Positions 18,620-26,216 of a stretch of DNA of 64,000 nt are shown here, one piece after another. A program made the position numbers and the translations under genes. The stretch is from CAZQFV01 sp964613665 (GTDB taxonomy: Bacteria > Chloroflexota > Chloroflexia > DTKN01): positions 147,061 through 211,060 of the forward strand of contig CAZTIG010000002.1 in the NCBI GenBank assembly GCA_964613665.1. The letters run 5' to 3'. Position 1 is the stretch's first letter; every line of letters starts with the position of its first letter. The notes under the pieces are model-generated. The model searched no databases. It was given only the letters and a program-made list of their open reading frames with translations, and was not told the DNA's origin.

Positions 18620-18838
18620 CGCTTCATCCTCCTGTCCAGTCGATGGGGGAAAGCCGGACGACCGCTATCGCCGGCGCACCCAACGCCCCTCTGCCTCACC
18701 TCAGGCAGGCGAAAGGGCCCAGGGCCGCCGACCGATCGCCGATAGGAACGCCGATCACCTCCTTTCAGGCCCTATGCGGCGCTGCTAGAGAGCAGCGGCC
18801 GACAATCGCCGAAATCTCGGAGGGGCCATTCCGTCCGT
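18620..18838 (-). other. long leader of oppA with a 14-base anti-16S match
   Basis: About 220 bases lie between the predicted start of transcription and the oppA start codon. The minus strand contains GAAAGGAGGTGATC (18768-18755), fully complementary to the 3' end of 16S rRNA as I remember it (GATCACCTCCTTTC), without a suitably spaced start codon. Downstream there is a hairpin CTGCCT-GAGGTG-AGGCAG (about 18707-18690). No known riboswitch or T-box signature was recognised. Confidence 0.5.
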
Positions 18839-18844
18839 GTCCAG

Positions 18845-18873
18845 ATTATACCAGGAAACAGGAGCCGGGTCAA
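18845..18873 (-). promoter_or_regulatory. sigma-70 type promoter of the opp operon
   Basis: Minus strand: TTGACC (18873-18868), 17 bases, TATAAT (18850-18845), with TGG before the -10. Near-consensus. Confidence 0.85.
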
Positions 18874-18898
18874 TAGTGCAATCCGTTTCAATCGCCCT

Positions 18899-19834
18899 CT
18901 AGATACCCTGGGCCGGCCGGCTGACCGTGACCTGCATGGCCCGGTCGGTCTCGTCGGCCAGGATCTTGCGCCCCAACTCTTCACCGTAGGCCGTCAGCTC
19001 GGCGAGCTTGCCGGGGTCGTCCATGGCGATGGGCTCGCGCAGGTCCACCTGAAAGCGGCGAAAGTCCAGCCGGCTGAAAAAGGTCCGCACCAAGTGGACC
19101 TGCTGGTCGTCGGCCGACTGCAGGAAAGCGCCCAGCAGGGGCCCCAGCCACTGCCAGGCCCACAGACGGTCGGCCCGGCCCGGGTCGAACCGGCGCGGCT
19201 CGCGCCCCGTCCCCAGGCTGATGAGCGTGGTCTCGCTGGGATCCCAGCGCAGGATGAAGTAGGCCTCGTAGGCGGCCAGGTAGCACGGGTTGGAGTAGGA
19301 GCCGACACCGCCGTCGACATAGCGCCCCTCCACGACCGGGAAGTAGGTGGGCACCGTGCTGGAGGCCAGCACCGCCCGGGTCACCGGCCAGTCGGCATAG
19401 TTCCGCTTCCAGGGCTTGATGAAGCAGGTGTGGTTCTCCACCAGGTCGAAAGCGGTGATGACCACGTCGGTGCGCGGGCTGGCCAACCAGAAGTCGCCCA
19501 TCCGGCGATCGCCGATATAGTGCTGCAGCGCCTCCTCCAGCGGCCGGCTCTCGTAGCGATAGCGGCTGAGCGGCCACAGGACGCTGCGCCAGGTGCGGCG
19601 GAAGACAGCGCTGCCCAAGCTCTCGTAGAGCTCGTGGATCTGCCCCCCGCTCAGGCGGGAAGCCATGGCCGCGGAGATGATCGAGCCGGTGGATGTGCCC
19701 ACCATCAGGCGGAAGATCTCGCACGCCGGCCGGCCCAGGTGCTCCTCCAGCATGGCGATGGCGCGGGCGCAGATCACCCCGCGGATGCCGCCCCCGTCGA
19801 TGGCGATGGCCACGTTCTTGCGAAACGGCCTCAT
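18899..19834 (-). CDS. patatin-like phospholipase
   Basis: Serine acyl hydrolase of the patatin family, 311 residues, cytoplasmic or peripheral at the membrane. The oxyanion loop DGGGIRGVI (residues ~13-21), the nucleophile elbow GTSTG and the catalytic Asp in YVDGGVGSYSNP make a complete Ser-Asp dyad. Members release fatty acids from phospholipids. Its ATG overlaps the stop of the upstream GNAT gene by four bases, so the two are translated together. The C-terminal third (RFDPGRADRLWAWQW onward) is family-typical. Partner and substrate are unknown. Confidence 0.88.
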   Translation of the reverse strand: MRPFRKNVAIAIDGGGIRGVICARAIAMLEEHLGRPACEIFRLMVGTSTGSIISAAMASRLSGGQIHELYESLGSAVFRRTWRSVLWPLSRYRYESRPLEEALQHYIGDRRMGDFWLASPRTDVVITAFDLVENHTCFIKPWKRNYADWPVTRAVLASSTVPTYFPVVEGRYVDGGVGSYSNPCYLAAYEAYFILRWDPSETTLISLGTGREPRRFDPGRADRLWAWQWLGPLLGAFLQSADDQQVHLVRTFFSRLDFRRFQVDLREPIAMDDPGKLAELTAYGEELGRKILADETDRAMQVTVSRPAQGI

Positions 19835-20421
19835 GGCATTCCCTCCTGCGGCACGATGTCACCTCTGGCCGCCGCGTACTCGTCCTCCAGGATGCTCATC
19901 ATCACAAAGTCGTGGTAGGCACGGTCGAAGAAGTAGCCGTCGCGCTGCCGGCCCTCGCGGCGGAAGCCGGCCTTTTCCCAAAAGCGCAGCGCCCGCTTGT
20001 TGAAGCCGACCACGCCGACGGCTACGCGGTGCATGTTCATCGCCCCGAAGGCGAAATCGAGCATGAGCCGGGCCACCTCCTGGCCGTAGCCCTGCCTCCA
20101 GGCCGACTTGTCGCCGATGACGATGCTCATGTCGGTCGTCCGCCAGGCCGGGAACATGCGCAGCAGGCCGGCCTCGCCGATGACCCGGTCGTCCTCCTTC
20201 AGGACGATGACGAACCAGACCCGCTCCTTGTCGCTGCGCACGCGCTCGTAGAACTCTTCCGCGGCGGCCGCGCTCATCGGCAGGACCTCGCCGGTCAGCC
20301 CGCGCACCTCCGGGTCGTTGGCCCAGCGGCGCAGGAGTGGCAGGTCCTCTCTTTCCAGCGGGCGCAGGTAGACGCGCTCGCCGATCAGGAAGCGAACCGG
20401 CTCTCGAACCGCCTCGGTCAT
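19831..20421 (-). CDS. GNAT family N-acetyltransferase (RimJ/RimL type)
   Basis: Acetyl-CoA dependent N-acetyltransferase, 196 residues. It opens with ERVYLRPLEREDLPLLRRWANDPEV, the RimJ/RimL entry. It continues with FVIVLKEDDRVIGEAGL and the acetyl-CoA loop region SAWRQGYGQEVARLML, where the usual Q/RxxGxG/A is QGYGQE. The NKRALRFWEKAGFRREGR segment is characteristic. Sits between a flippase-like gene (78 bases upstream) and patatin (four-base overlap). The target amine is not known. Confidence 0.88.
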   Translation of the reverse strand: MTEAVREPVRFLIGERVYLRPLEREDLPLLRRWANDPEVRGLTGEVLPMSAAAAEEFYERVRSDKERVWFVIVLKEDDRVIGEAGLLRMFPAWRTTDMSIVIGDKSAWRQGYGQEVARLMLDFAFGAMNMHRVAVGVVGFNKRALRFWEKAGFRREGRQRDGYFFDRAYHDFVMMSILEDEYAAARGDIVPQEGMP

Positions 20422-20474
20422 TCCACAGCTCCATTTCTTTCAGAAGGGAGAAGCCGCCGGGATCCGTCCCGTAG

Positions 20475-20502
20475 CCTCCTGCCTATTGCCTCGTGCCCCT
20501 CA
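20475..20502. repeat. heptamer tract, CCTNNTG
   Basis: Units CCTCCTG, CCTATTG, CCTCGTG, CCCCTCA. The last one reaches the stop codon of the flippase-fusion gene. Confidence 0.6.
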
Positions 20503-23043
20503 CAGCCGCACCCGCTCCTCGGTCAGCGCCCGCGCCTCGGCCAGGGCGGCCTCGCGGATGTCGATCGGGAAGCGCCCGTGGAGTGGACTCAGGCGCGCGC
20601 CCAGCGAGCTCGCCGCCCAAAAGACCCAGGCCAGCGGGCGCATGAAACTGCTCAGGTCCACCGCCTGTCGCAGCTCGGCCAGCGTGCCGTCGTCCCACCC
20701 GCCAAAGATGCCGTAGAACAGGGCAAAGAGCGGGAACGAGGGCAGGATGGCCAGGAAAAAGATGAGCACGCTGCTGAGCTGGTCGCCCTGCCAGAGCAGG
20801 CCGAGGCTCCACCGCAGCACCGCCCAGTGCGCCGCGCCGGCCAGCAGGGGGGCCGCGAACCCTTGCCAGAAGTAGAAGCGCTGGGGGAAGCAGAGCCGGT
20901 GGTTGATCCAGTAGGCGGCGACGCTCTTGGCCAGCAGCCCGATGAAGTAGGCGATGATCAGGGCATAGATCTGGTACGACGCCAGCAGAACCAGAGCCAG
21001 CACGACCCGGATGGCCTGCTCGCCGGTCACCAGCGCAGCCTTGAGGTAGGGCCGGTTGGCCGCCAGCTGGACGTTGTCGCCCACCCAGGATGGGTACTGG
21101 ATGGCCCCCCAGATGATCAGGGGCATGGACAAGAGCGCGCCGCGCTCAAAGTCCGGCCCCAAGGAGCCGAGGATGAAGCGGTCGGCTACCGCCAGCAGGG
21201 CCGAGCCGATAAAGGCGCAGACCAGCCCGCCGTACTTGTACGACATGGCCGCATAGTACTGGCTGAGCACCCGGCGCCCGTTCGTGATGGCCTCGGAGAT
21301 GGCCGGCATGGCGTTGTTGTAGAGCGTCTGCATGACCTGGAAGGCGAAGATAAAGTTCTGCGCCAGGCCCCAGTTGCCCCAGACCTCGTTGTAGTTGATC
21401 AGGCGGACCTGGGTGATCCAGATCTCCGCCGCCTGGCCGGCCGTCCAGGCCACCGAACCGAGCATTTCAAAGACCCCGAAGCGGAAGCTGCTGCGGATCG
21501 TCTCCCCGTCGAAATGGGCCAGGAAGAGCACGCCGTTGCTGTACCCCAGCCGGCGGTAGAGGAACAGGCCCAGCAGGAAGGTGAGCAGCTCGGCGGCGTA
21601 GGCGGCAATGCCCATCCCCAGCACCCCGCCCAGGGCCCCGCCAAAGGCCGGGTGGGCCCGGCCCCAGGCGTACATCGCCGCCACGACGCCCACCTGGGCG
21701 AGGTTCGGCAGGAACACTTGCAGCGCCAGGTCCAGCACCTGGGCATAGTCGAAGCGCTGCAGCCCCGTCAGGGCGTGGCGGGTCACCTGGAAGAAACCGG
21801 GAACTTGCACCAGGGTATGGACGATGATGCTCCAGGCGTAGATGGCATAGGCCGAGTCGGCCACGACGGTGCTGGAGAGGCCCACCATCAGCGCCACCTG
21901 CACGGCCCCGGAGAGGGCCTGCCACCAGACAAAGAGCTGGCCATACTGGATGCCCTTGCGCGGGTCGGTCACGCGGTACTCGGAGAGGTACTTGATGAAG
22001 GCAGCGCTGGTGCCCATGTCAAAGAACCACCAGGCCACCTGGAAGAACTGCGTCACCCGGCCCCAGATGCCCAGGGCCTGGGCCGAGGGCAGGATAAAGG
22101 CCGGCAGGACCATGTTCTGGTAGATGATCAGCGGGATGAACAGGACCAGGCCGAACATGAGCGCCAGCAGAAACCCGCCCAGCGGGCGGTGAAAGCCGAC
22201 CTCTTCCCAGGCTGTCCCGGCCTCGCGGGCGGCGTACTTCTCGCGATCGGCCACGATGGCCTCGATCGCCTCCGGGTGGGCCCGGCTGTAGCGCCGCACC
22301 AGCAGAAAGGCCGCCACGGCGGTGGCCAGGATGCCCCCCAGGATGAGGAAAAGGGTCGTCCGCTCGGCGGCGTGCGGCACCGGCGAGGCCGGGTAGGCGG
22401 CGAAGGAGAGCGGCTCCGCGCCGGCCGCGCGCACGACCAGGGCGTAGATCAGGTAGTTGAAGTAGGGCCACTCCTGGATCTGCGGGTTGGCGCTGTCCAG
22501 GAAGGGAGTGAAGAGGTAGAGCGTCCCCGCGCCCACCCGGCCCTGCCCCAGGACCAGCTCCTCCGTCTCGTAGCCGCTGACCAGCGGGACCAGCTCGATC
22601 CCGCCGACGCGGGCACGGTCGCGCACCTGCGGGGAGCTGTTCCAGACGATCTGCTCGACGAGCGGGCCCTGGACCTGCGGGGCGCGGTCCAGGCTCAACG
22701 TCGCCGTCAGCCGCTGCAGCGTGACGGGAGCACCCAGGAGCGCGCCCACCTCCTCCGCGCTGAGCCCGGGGCCGAGGATGAGGACGAGCCCACCGCCGGC
22801 CTGGAGCCTCTCCGCCAGCGCCGGCGCATCGGGGATCACGCCGTTGAGGAGGGCGACATCGGCCTGAGCCGGGTTGTCCACCAGGCTAAAGTCGGCCAGC
22901 TCCAGCGCCGTGCGCACGGCCCCCTCCGGGCCGGCGTAGTAGACGCGGACCACTTCCTGGGCGGCGACCGGGGGAACGACACAGAGGCAGAGCAGGAGGG
23001 GGAGAAGCGGCAGGAGCAGTAGCTTCCAGAGCCGTCTGCGCAC
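20500..23043 (-). CDS. secreted amidotransferase-like domain fused to a MOP-superfamily (flippase-like) membrane protein
   Basis: Protein of 847 residues with two parts. A signal peptide (KLLLLPLLPLLLCLCVVPPVAAQ) is followed by an extracytoplasmic domain of about 200 residues; ADVALLNGVIPDAPALAERLQAGGGLVLILG resembles the class I glutamine-amidotransferase-like domains of Chloroflexota surface proteins, without an obvious catalytic triad. After a membrane anchor (TTLFLILGGILATAVAAFLL) comes a cytoplasmic linker, then about 12-14 helices resembling polysaccharide/lipid flippases of the MOP superfamily. The frame is open up to 23127, but that lies upstream of the -10 box; GTG 23043 with GAGG five bases upstream is preferred. 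First gene of a likely operon with GNAT and patatin. Role in envelope glycan or lipid export is inference. Confidence 0.65.
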   Translation of the reverse strand: MRRRLWKLLLLPLLPLLLCLCVVPPVAAQEVVRVYYAGPEGAVRTALELADFSLVDNPAQADVALLNGVIPDAPALAERLQAGGGLVLILGPGLSAEEVGALLGAPVTLQRLTATLSLDRAPQVQGPLVEQIVWNSSPQVRDRARVGGIELVPLVSGYETEELVLGQGRVGAGTLYLFTPFLDSANPQIQEWPYFNYLIYALVVRAAGAEPLSFAAYPASPVPHAAERTTLFLILGGILATAVAAFLLVRRYSRAHPEAIEAIVADREKYAAREAGTAWEEVGFHRPLGGFLLALMFGLVLFIPLIIYQNMVLPAFILPSAQALGIWGRVTQFFQVAWWFFDMGTSAAFIKYLSEYRVTDPRKGIQYGQLFVWWQALSGAVQVALMVGLSSTVVADSAYAIYAWSIIVHTLVQVPGFFQVTRHALTGLQRFDYAQVLDLALQVFLPNLAQVGVVAAMYAWGRAHPAFGGALGGVLGMGIAAYAAELLTFLLGLFLYRRLGYSNGVLFLAHFDGETIRSSFRFGVFEMLGSVAWTAGQAAEIWITQVRLINYNEVWGNWGLAQNFIFAFQVMQTLYNNAMPAISEAITNGRRVLSQYYAAMSYKYGGLVCAFIGSALLAVADRFILGSLGPDFERGALLSMPLIIWGAIQYPSWVGDNVQLAANRPYLKAALVTGEQAIRVVLALVLLASYQIYALIIAYFIGLLAKSVAAYWINHRLCFPQRFYFWQGFAAPLLAGAAHWAVLRWSLGLLWQGDQLSSVLIFFLAILPSFPLFALFYGIFGGWDDGTLAELRQAVDLSSFMRPLAWVFWAASSLGARLSPLHGRFPIDIREAALAEARALTEERVRL

Positions 23044-23094
23044 GGCGACCTCGCGGTGGTTGACTTGCGTGCGGGCCTGCGCTACACTGCTGCC

Positions 23095-23100
23095 ATTATA
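23095..23100 (-). promoter_or_regulatory. extended -10 of the flippase-fusion gene
   Basis: Minus strand TATAAT preceded by TGG. I see no good -35 at 17 bases. The transcript start would be near 23088, between the two candidate translation starts. Confidence 0.6.
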
Positions 23101-23149
23101 CCACATGCGGCGCCGCTTTGCCCGCAAGCGGCGGCCCAGGCACGGCCAT

Positions 23150-23292
23150 CAAAGTCGCCTGCCTGGCCGGCAAGTGCCCCGCCCTGTTGCGGCGCGGCCC
23201 AGCCAGGCCAGCATGCCGAACCTGGCCGGATGGCTGCATGTGACCCACCGGAGCCGGGCACTTGCCATTCGTGGCGGTACCGAGCGACCTTG
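23150..23292 (-). repeat. 142-nt nested inverted-repeat element, copy 4 (inverted)
   Basis: Read on the minus strand, outer arms CAAGGTCGC (23292-23284) / GCGACTTTG (23158-23150) are identical to those of copy 3; main arms share GGCAAGTGCCC / GGGCACTTGCC (23266-23256 and 23179-23169). The downstream flank GGCCGTG is also shared. Its 3' end lies about 50 bases before the minus-strand -10. Confidence 0.8.
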
Positions 23293-23320
23293 TTACGTCC
23301 GTGACGAACGCCACGCGCTA

Positions 23321-23350
23321 TTGACACCCGCAACCTCCCGGATGTATCAT
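23321..23350 (+). promoter_or_regulatory. sigma-70 type promoter of the secreted repeat protein
   Basis: TTGACA (23321-23326), 18 bases, TATCAT (23345-23350). Leader of about 110 bases. Confidence 0.65.
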
Positions 23351-23467
23351 GGGTGGCAGGAGCGGGGCAGGCGGTTGTCCGAAGCCTCCCACGCGGAGGC
23401 CCGGCGCGAGCGCCGGGGGGCTCCCCGTCCCGGCCTTTGCGGAGCGGGGCAGCCCGGGAGCAGGGCC

Positions 23468-24082
23468 ATGGATACGCGCCCGTCCGCCATCAAGCGCCTG
23501 GCCTGGGGCCTGTTCATGCTGCTGGCCCTGGGCACCACCGTGGCCACGGCCCAGGGGCCCGCCGCGACGCCCACCGCGGGCGGGACAGGTGCCGCGGGCT
23601 GGCAGATCATGCGGGTGGACGCGCCTCACCAGTTCACGGGCATGCGCGACCGCAGCCTGGCCCTGGACGCGGCCGGCCGGCCCCACATCGCCTACGGGGG
23701 AGACTTCCTCTACGATGCCTCCTACGACGGCAGCGCCTGGCACATCGAGGTGGTCGACCCCTCGAGGAATGTAGGACTCGATGCTTCGTTGGCGCTGGAC
23801 GCGCTGGACCGGCCGCACATCAGCTACCTGGACTACACCCATTGGGACCTGAAGTACACCGCCTTCGACGGCGCGGCCTGGCGGATCGAAACCGTGGACG
23901 ACAACGGGAACGTGGGCGAGTACAACTCCCTGGCATTGGATGCACAGGGGTGGCCACGCATCAGCTACTACGATGAGACCCTCGGCGACCTGAAGTACGC
24001 CTGTCGGGGGGTGTGCTTTCCGGTGGCCCAGGTGTTCCTGCCGTTCGTCGTCGGCAGTTCCGGGTATCTCCGGGGGCCGTAG
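23468..24082 (+). CDS. secreted beta-propeller-like repeat protein
   Basis: Exported protein of 204 residues. A signal peptide (RLAWGLFMLLALGTTVATAQG) precedes three repeats built on SLALDA-x-x-xPHISY-x-x, each followed by DLKYT or DASYDG and a WHIE/WRIETVD strand, as in BNR/propeller-like blades; three blades are too few for a closed propeller on its own. The C-terminus, VFLPFVVGSSGYLRGP, resembles the FLPLVV-type tail I know from exported Chloroflexota proteins. ATG 23468 has a GGAG nearby; the open frame further upstream includes repeat element sequence and is unlikely to be translated. Function unknown. Confidence 0.7.
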   Translation: MDTRPSAIKRLAWGLFMLLALGTTVATAQGPAATPTAGGTGAAGWQIMRVDAPHQFTGMRDRSLALDAAGRPHIAYGGDFLYDASYDGSAWHIEVVDPSRNVGLDASLALDALDRPHISYLDYTHWDLKYTAFDGAAWRIETVDDNGNVGEYNSLALDAQGWPRISYYDETLGDLKYACRGVCFPVAQVFLPFVVGSSGYLRGP

Positions 24083-24109
24083 CAGCCCGAGTAAGAAAGG
24101 GGTGCTCCC

Positions 24110-24712
24110 ATGAAGCGGTTCTCGCACAGGATCGGGGCGCTTCTCGCGGTGGCGCTTTCCCTGGCGGCGCTGCTGCTTCTCCTGCTCACGCTGACAGCCG
24201 CGGCGCTCTCGTGCGGCCCGGCTCCCACGGCCGGGCTGCCCGCCACCCCAGGAGCTTCCCTGGACCTCACCAGCAGCGCCTTTGCTCCCGGCGAGGCGAT
24301 CCCGGCGCAGTACACCTGCGACGGTCAGGACCTCTCCCCACCGCTGCAGTGGGACGACCCGCCGGCAGGGACGCGGAGCCTGGCCCTGGTCATGGACGAC
24401 CCCGACGCCGGCGGCTTCCGCCACTGGCTGCTCTACAACCTGCCGGCCGCAGCCCGCGCCCTGCCCGAGGGCATCCCGCCCGACGGCGAACTGCCCGACG
24501 GCAGCCGCCAGGGCCAGAACGGCTGGGGGAAGCTCGGTTACGGCGGTCCCTGCCCTCCCTCCGGCACCCACCGCTACTCCTTCCGCCTCTACGCCCTCGA
24601 TGTCGTCCTGGAGCTGCCGGCCGGCGCCGGCCTGGAGCAGCTCTACCAGGCGATGGACGGCCACATCCTGGCGCGGGGGGAGCTGGTCGGGCTGTACACC
24701 CGATCCCAGTAG
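24110..24712 (+). CDS. PEBP/YbhB-YbcL family lipoprotein (Raf kinase inhibitor-like)
   Basis: Phosphatidylethanolamine-binding-protein fold, 200 residues. An N-terminal hydrophobic segment ending in AAALSCGP suggests lipoprotein export with Cys35 as anchor. The domain shows GEAIPAQYTCDGQDLSPPLQW, the ligand-site block VMDDPDAGGFRHWLLYNLP, and GYGGPCPPSGTHRYSFRLYALD. Bacterial members have no settled function. It follows the secreted repeat protein by 27 bases and probably shares its transcript. Confidence 0.88.
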   Translation: MKRFSHRIGALLAVALSLAALLLLLLTLTAAALSCGPAPTAGLPATPGASLDLTSSAFAPGEAIPAQYTCDGQDLSPPLQWDDPPAGTRSLALVMDDPDAGGFRHWLLYNLPAAARALPEGIPPDGELPDGSRQGQNGWGKLGYGGPCPPSGTHRYSFRLYALDVVLELPAGAGLEQLYQAMDGHILARGELVGLYTRSQ

Positions 24713-24722
24713 AGCGCATGAA

Positions 24723-24771
24723 CCACAAAGACACCAAGACCCCTTGGTGTCTTCGTGTCCTTGTGTTTCCA
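24723..24771. repeat. octamer (CACNAAGA) palindrome between convergent genes
   Basis: Two 8-base units CACAAAGA, CACCAAGA (24724-24739) face their complement (24743-24757), giving a 15-bp stem with one mismatch and a 4-base loop, then further TGTCCTTGTGTTT units. It probably also ends transcription from both sides, as it lies between the PEBP gene and the convergent beta-glucosidase gene. Confidence 0.85.
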
Positions 24772-24788
24772 GATGAGAGGACTTTTCG

Positions 24789-26132
24789 TCAGAGCACGCT
24801 GTTCTGCCGGATGACCTCCGCGTACCAGCGCCCGCTGTCCTTGATCGTGCGCCGCATCGTCGGATAGTCCACGTAGGCCAACCCGAAGCGCATCTGGTAG
24901 CCGTGGGCCCACTCAAAGTTGTCCATGAGCGACCAGACGAAGTAGCCGCGCACCGGCACGCCGTCGGCGATGGCCCGGTGCACCTGGGCGATGTGGTCGC
25001 GCAGGTAGGCGATGCGCCGCTCGTCGGGCACGCGCCCATCGGGGGTGAGCTCGTCGGGCACGGGGATGCCGTTCTCGGTGACGTAGATGTGGGCCGGCTT
25101 GTACTCCTTCCAGATGCGCGTGAGCAGCTCGTACATCCCCGCCGGGTAGATCTCCCACATCTGGGAGTACTCGTTGCCCTCGGGCCGTATCTCCGAGGCC
25201 TCCAGGAAGGGCACGCTCTTGTCGTGGCGCACCACGGAGCGCGTGTAGTAGTTGACCCCCAGGAAGTCCACGGGCGTGGCGATGACGGCCAGGTCCTCGG
25301 CGTTGGCCTTGAAGAGCAGGCCGAAGAGCCTCTGGATGTCGGCCGGGAAGGTGCCGCACAGGACCGGGTCGAGGAACATGCGGTTGTGCAGGCCGTCGAA
25401 GCGCCGGGCGGCCTTCTGGTCGGCCGGCGAGTCCGAGGCCGGGTGCACCGGGCTCAGGTTCAGGGTGATCCCGACCTGGATGGGCCGGCCGGCGCCGGCC
25501 CGCAGGGCCTGCACGGCCAGGCCGTGGGAGAGCATCAGGTAGCGGTAGGCCCCCGCGGCGTTGATCGGTCCCTGCAGTCCGGGAGCGTGCCCGCCGGTGA
25601 AATGGCCCAGGATGGTGGCGACAAACGGCTCGTTGTGGGTGATCCAGCGGTCCACCCGGTCGCCCAGGCGCTCGGCGACGACGCGGGCGTACTCGGCAAA
25701 GTGGTAGGCCGTGTCGCGGCGCGTCCAGCCCCCCCTGTCCTGCAATGCCTGCGGCAGGTCCCAGTGGTACAGGGTGACGTACGGGGCAATGCCCTTTTCC
25801 AGGAGCGCGTCCACCAGGCGGTCGTAAAAGTCCAGGCCGGCCGGGTTCACCTGGCCGGTGCCCTCCGGCATGACCCGCGGCCAGGCGATGGAGAAGCGGT
25901 AGGCTTTCAAGCCCAGCTCAGCCATCAGGCCGACATCCTCCTTCCAGCGGTGGTAGTGGTCGGCGGCCACGTCGCCGTTCTGCCCCTGCCAGACCTTGCC
26001 GGGTTGTCGGCAGAATGTGTCCCAGATCGACGGGCCGCGGCCATCCTCGTTCCAGGCCCCCTCGATCTGGTAGGCCGACGTGGCCACACCCCAGACGAAG
26101 CCTTCGGGGAAACGCAGCGCTTGCTCGGACAT
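24789..26132 (-). CDS. glycoside hydrolase family 1 beta-glucosidase
   Basis: Retaining beta-glycosidase of 447 residues, normal GH1 length, without signal peptide, so intracellular. The opening FPEGFVWGVATSAYQIEGAW is the GH1 N-terminal signature. WITHNEPFV carries the acid/base Glu, and IYVTENGIP the nucleophile Glu (about residue 350); SLMDNFEWAHGYQMRFGL is the C-terminal signature. ATG 26132 has GAGGAGGG upstream. Last gene of a run with the two lysine-catabolic genes; the link may be only transcriptional. Likely acts on cellobiose or other beta-glucosides. Confidence 0.95.
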   Translation of the reverse strand: MSEQALRFPEGFVWGVATSAYQIEGAWNEDGRGPSIWDTFCRQPGKVWQGQNGDVAADHYHRWKEDVGLMAELGLKAYRFSIAWPRVMPEGTGQVNPAGLDFYDRLVDALLEKGIAPYVTLYHWDLPQALQDRGGWTRRDTAYHFAEYARVVAERLGDRVDRWITHNEPFVATILGHFTGGHAPGLQGPINAAGAYRYLMLSHGLAVQALRAGAGRPIQVGITLNLSPVHPASDSPADQKAARRFDGLHNRMFLDPVLCGTFPADIQRLFGLLFKANAEDLAVIATPVDFLGVNYYTRSVVRHDKSVPFLEASEIRPEGNEYSQMWEIYPAGMYELLTRIWKEYKPAHIYVTENGIPVPDELTPDGRVPDERRIAYLRDHIAQVHRAIADGVPVRGYFVWSLMDNFEWAHGYQMRFGLAYVDYPTMRRTIKDSGRWYAEVIRQNSVL

Positions 26133-26147
26133 CGTGCCCTCCTCAGA

Positions 26148-26216
26148 AGTGGCAAGTGGCAAGCAGCAGGTGCGGCTCGAAGCACGGCCACTTGTTACTT
26201 GCCACTTGCTACTGGA
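26148..26216. repeat. inverted pair of heptamer tracts, AGTGGCA / TACTTGC
   Basis: AGTGGCA, AGTGGCA, AGCAGCA (26148-26168) and, 20 bases on, CACTTGT, TACTTGC, CACTTGC, TACTGGA (26189-26216), the second block being roughly the reverse complement of the first. It fills the spacer between saccharopine dehydrogenase and beta-glucosidase and could form a hairpin. Confidence 0.8.

Larger units (their letters stand above)
23044..23467. other. gene-free interval with divergent promoters and repeat element
   Basis: Contains the minus-strand -10 for the flippase fusion gene, copy 4 of the 142-base element in inverted orientation, and the plus-strand promoter for the secreted repeat protein. No further gene is supported. 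Confidence 0.7.

Noticed and set aside
18700..18766. Leader peptide starting at the GTG within AAGGAGGTGATC
   Set aside because: The start would overlap its own ribosome site; spacing is impossible, and the 20-residue product has no regulatory codon run.
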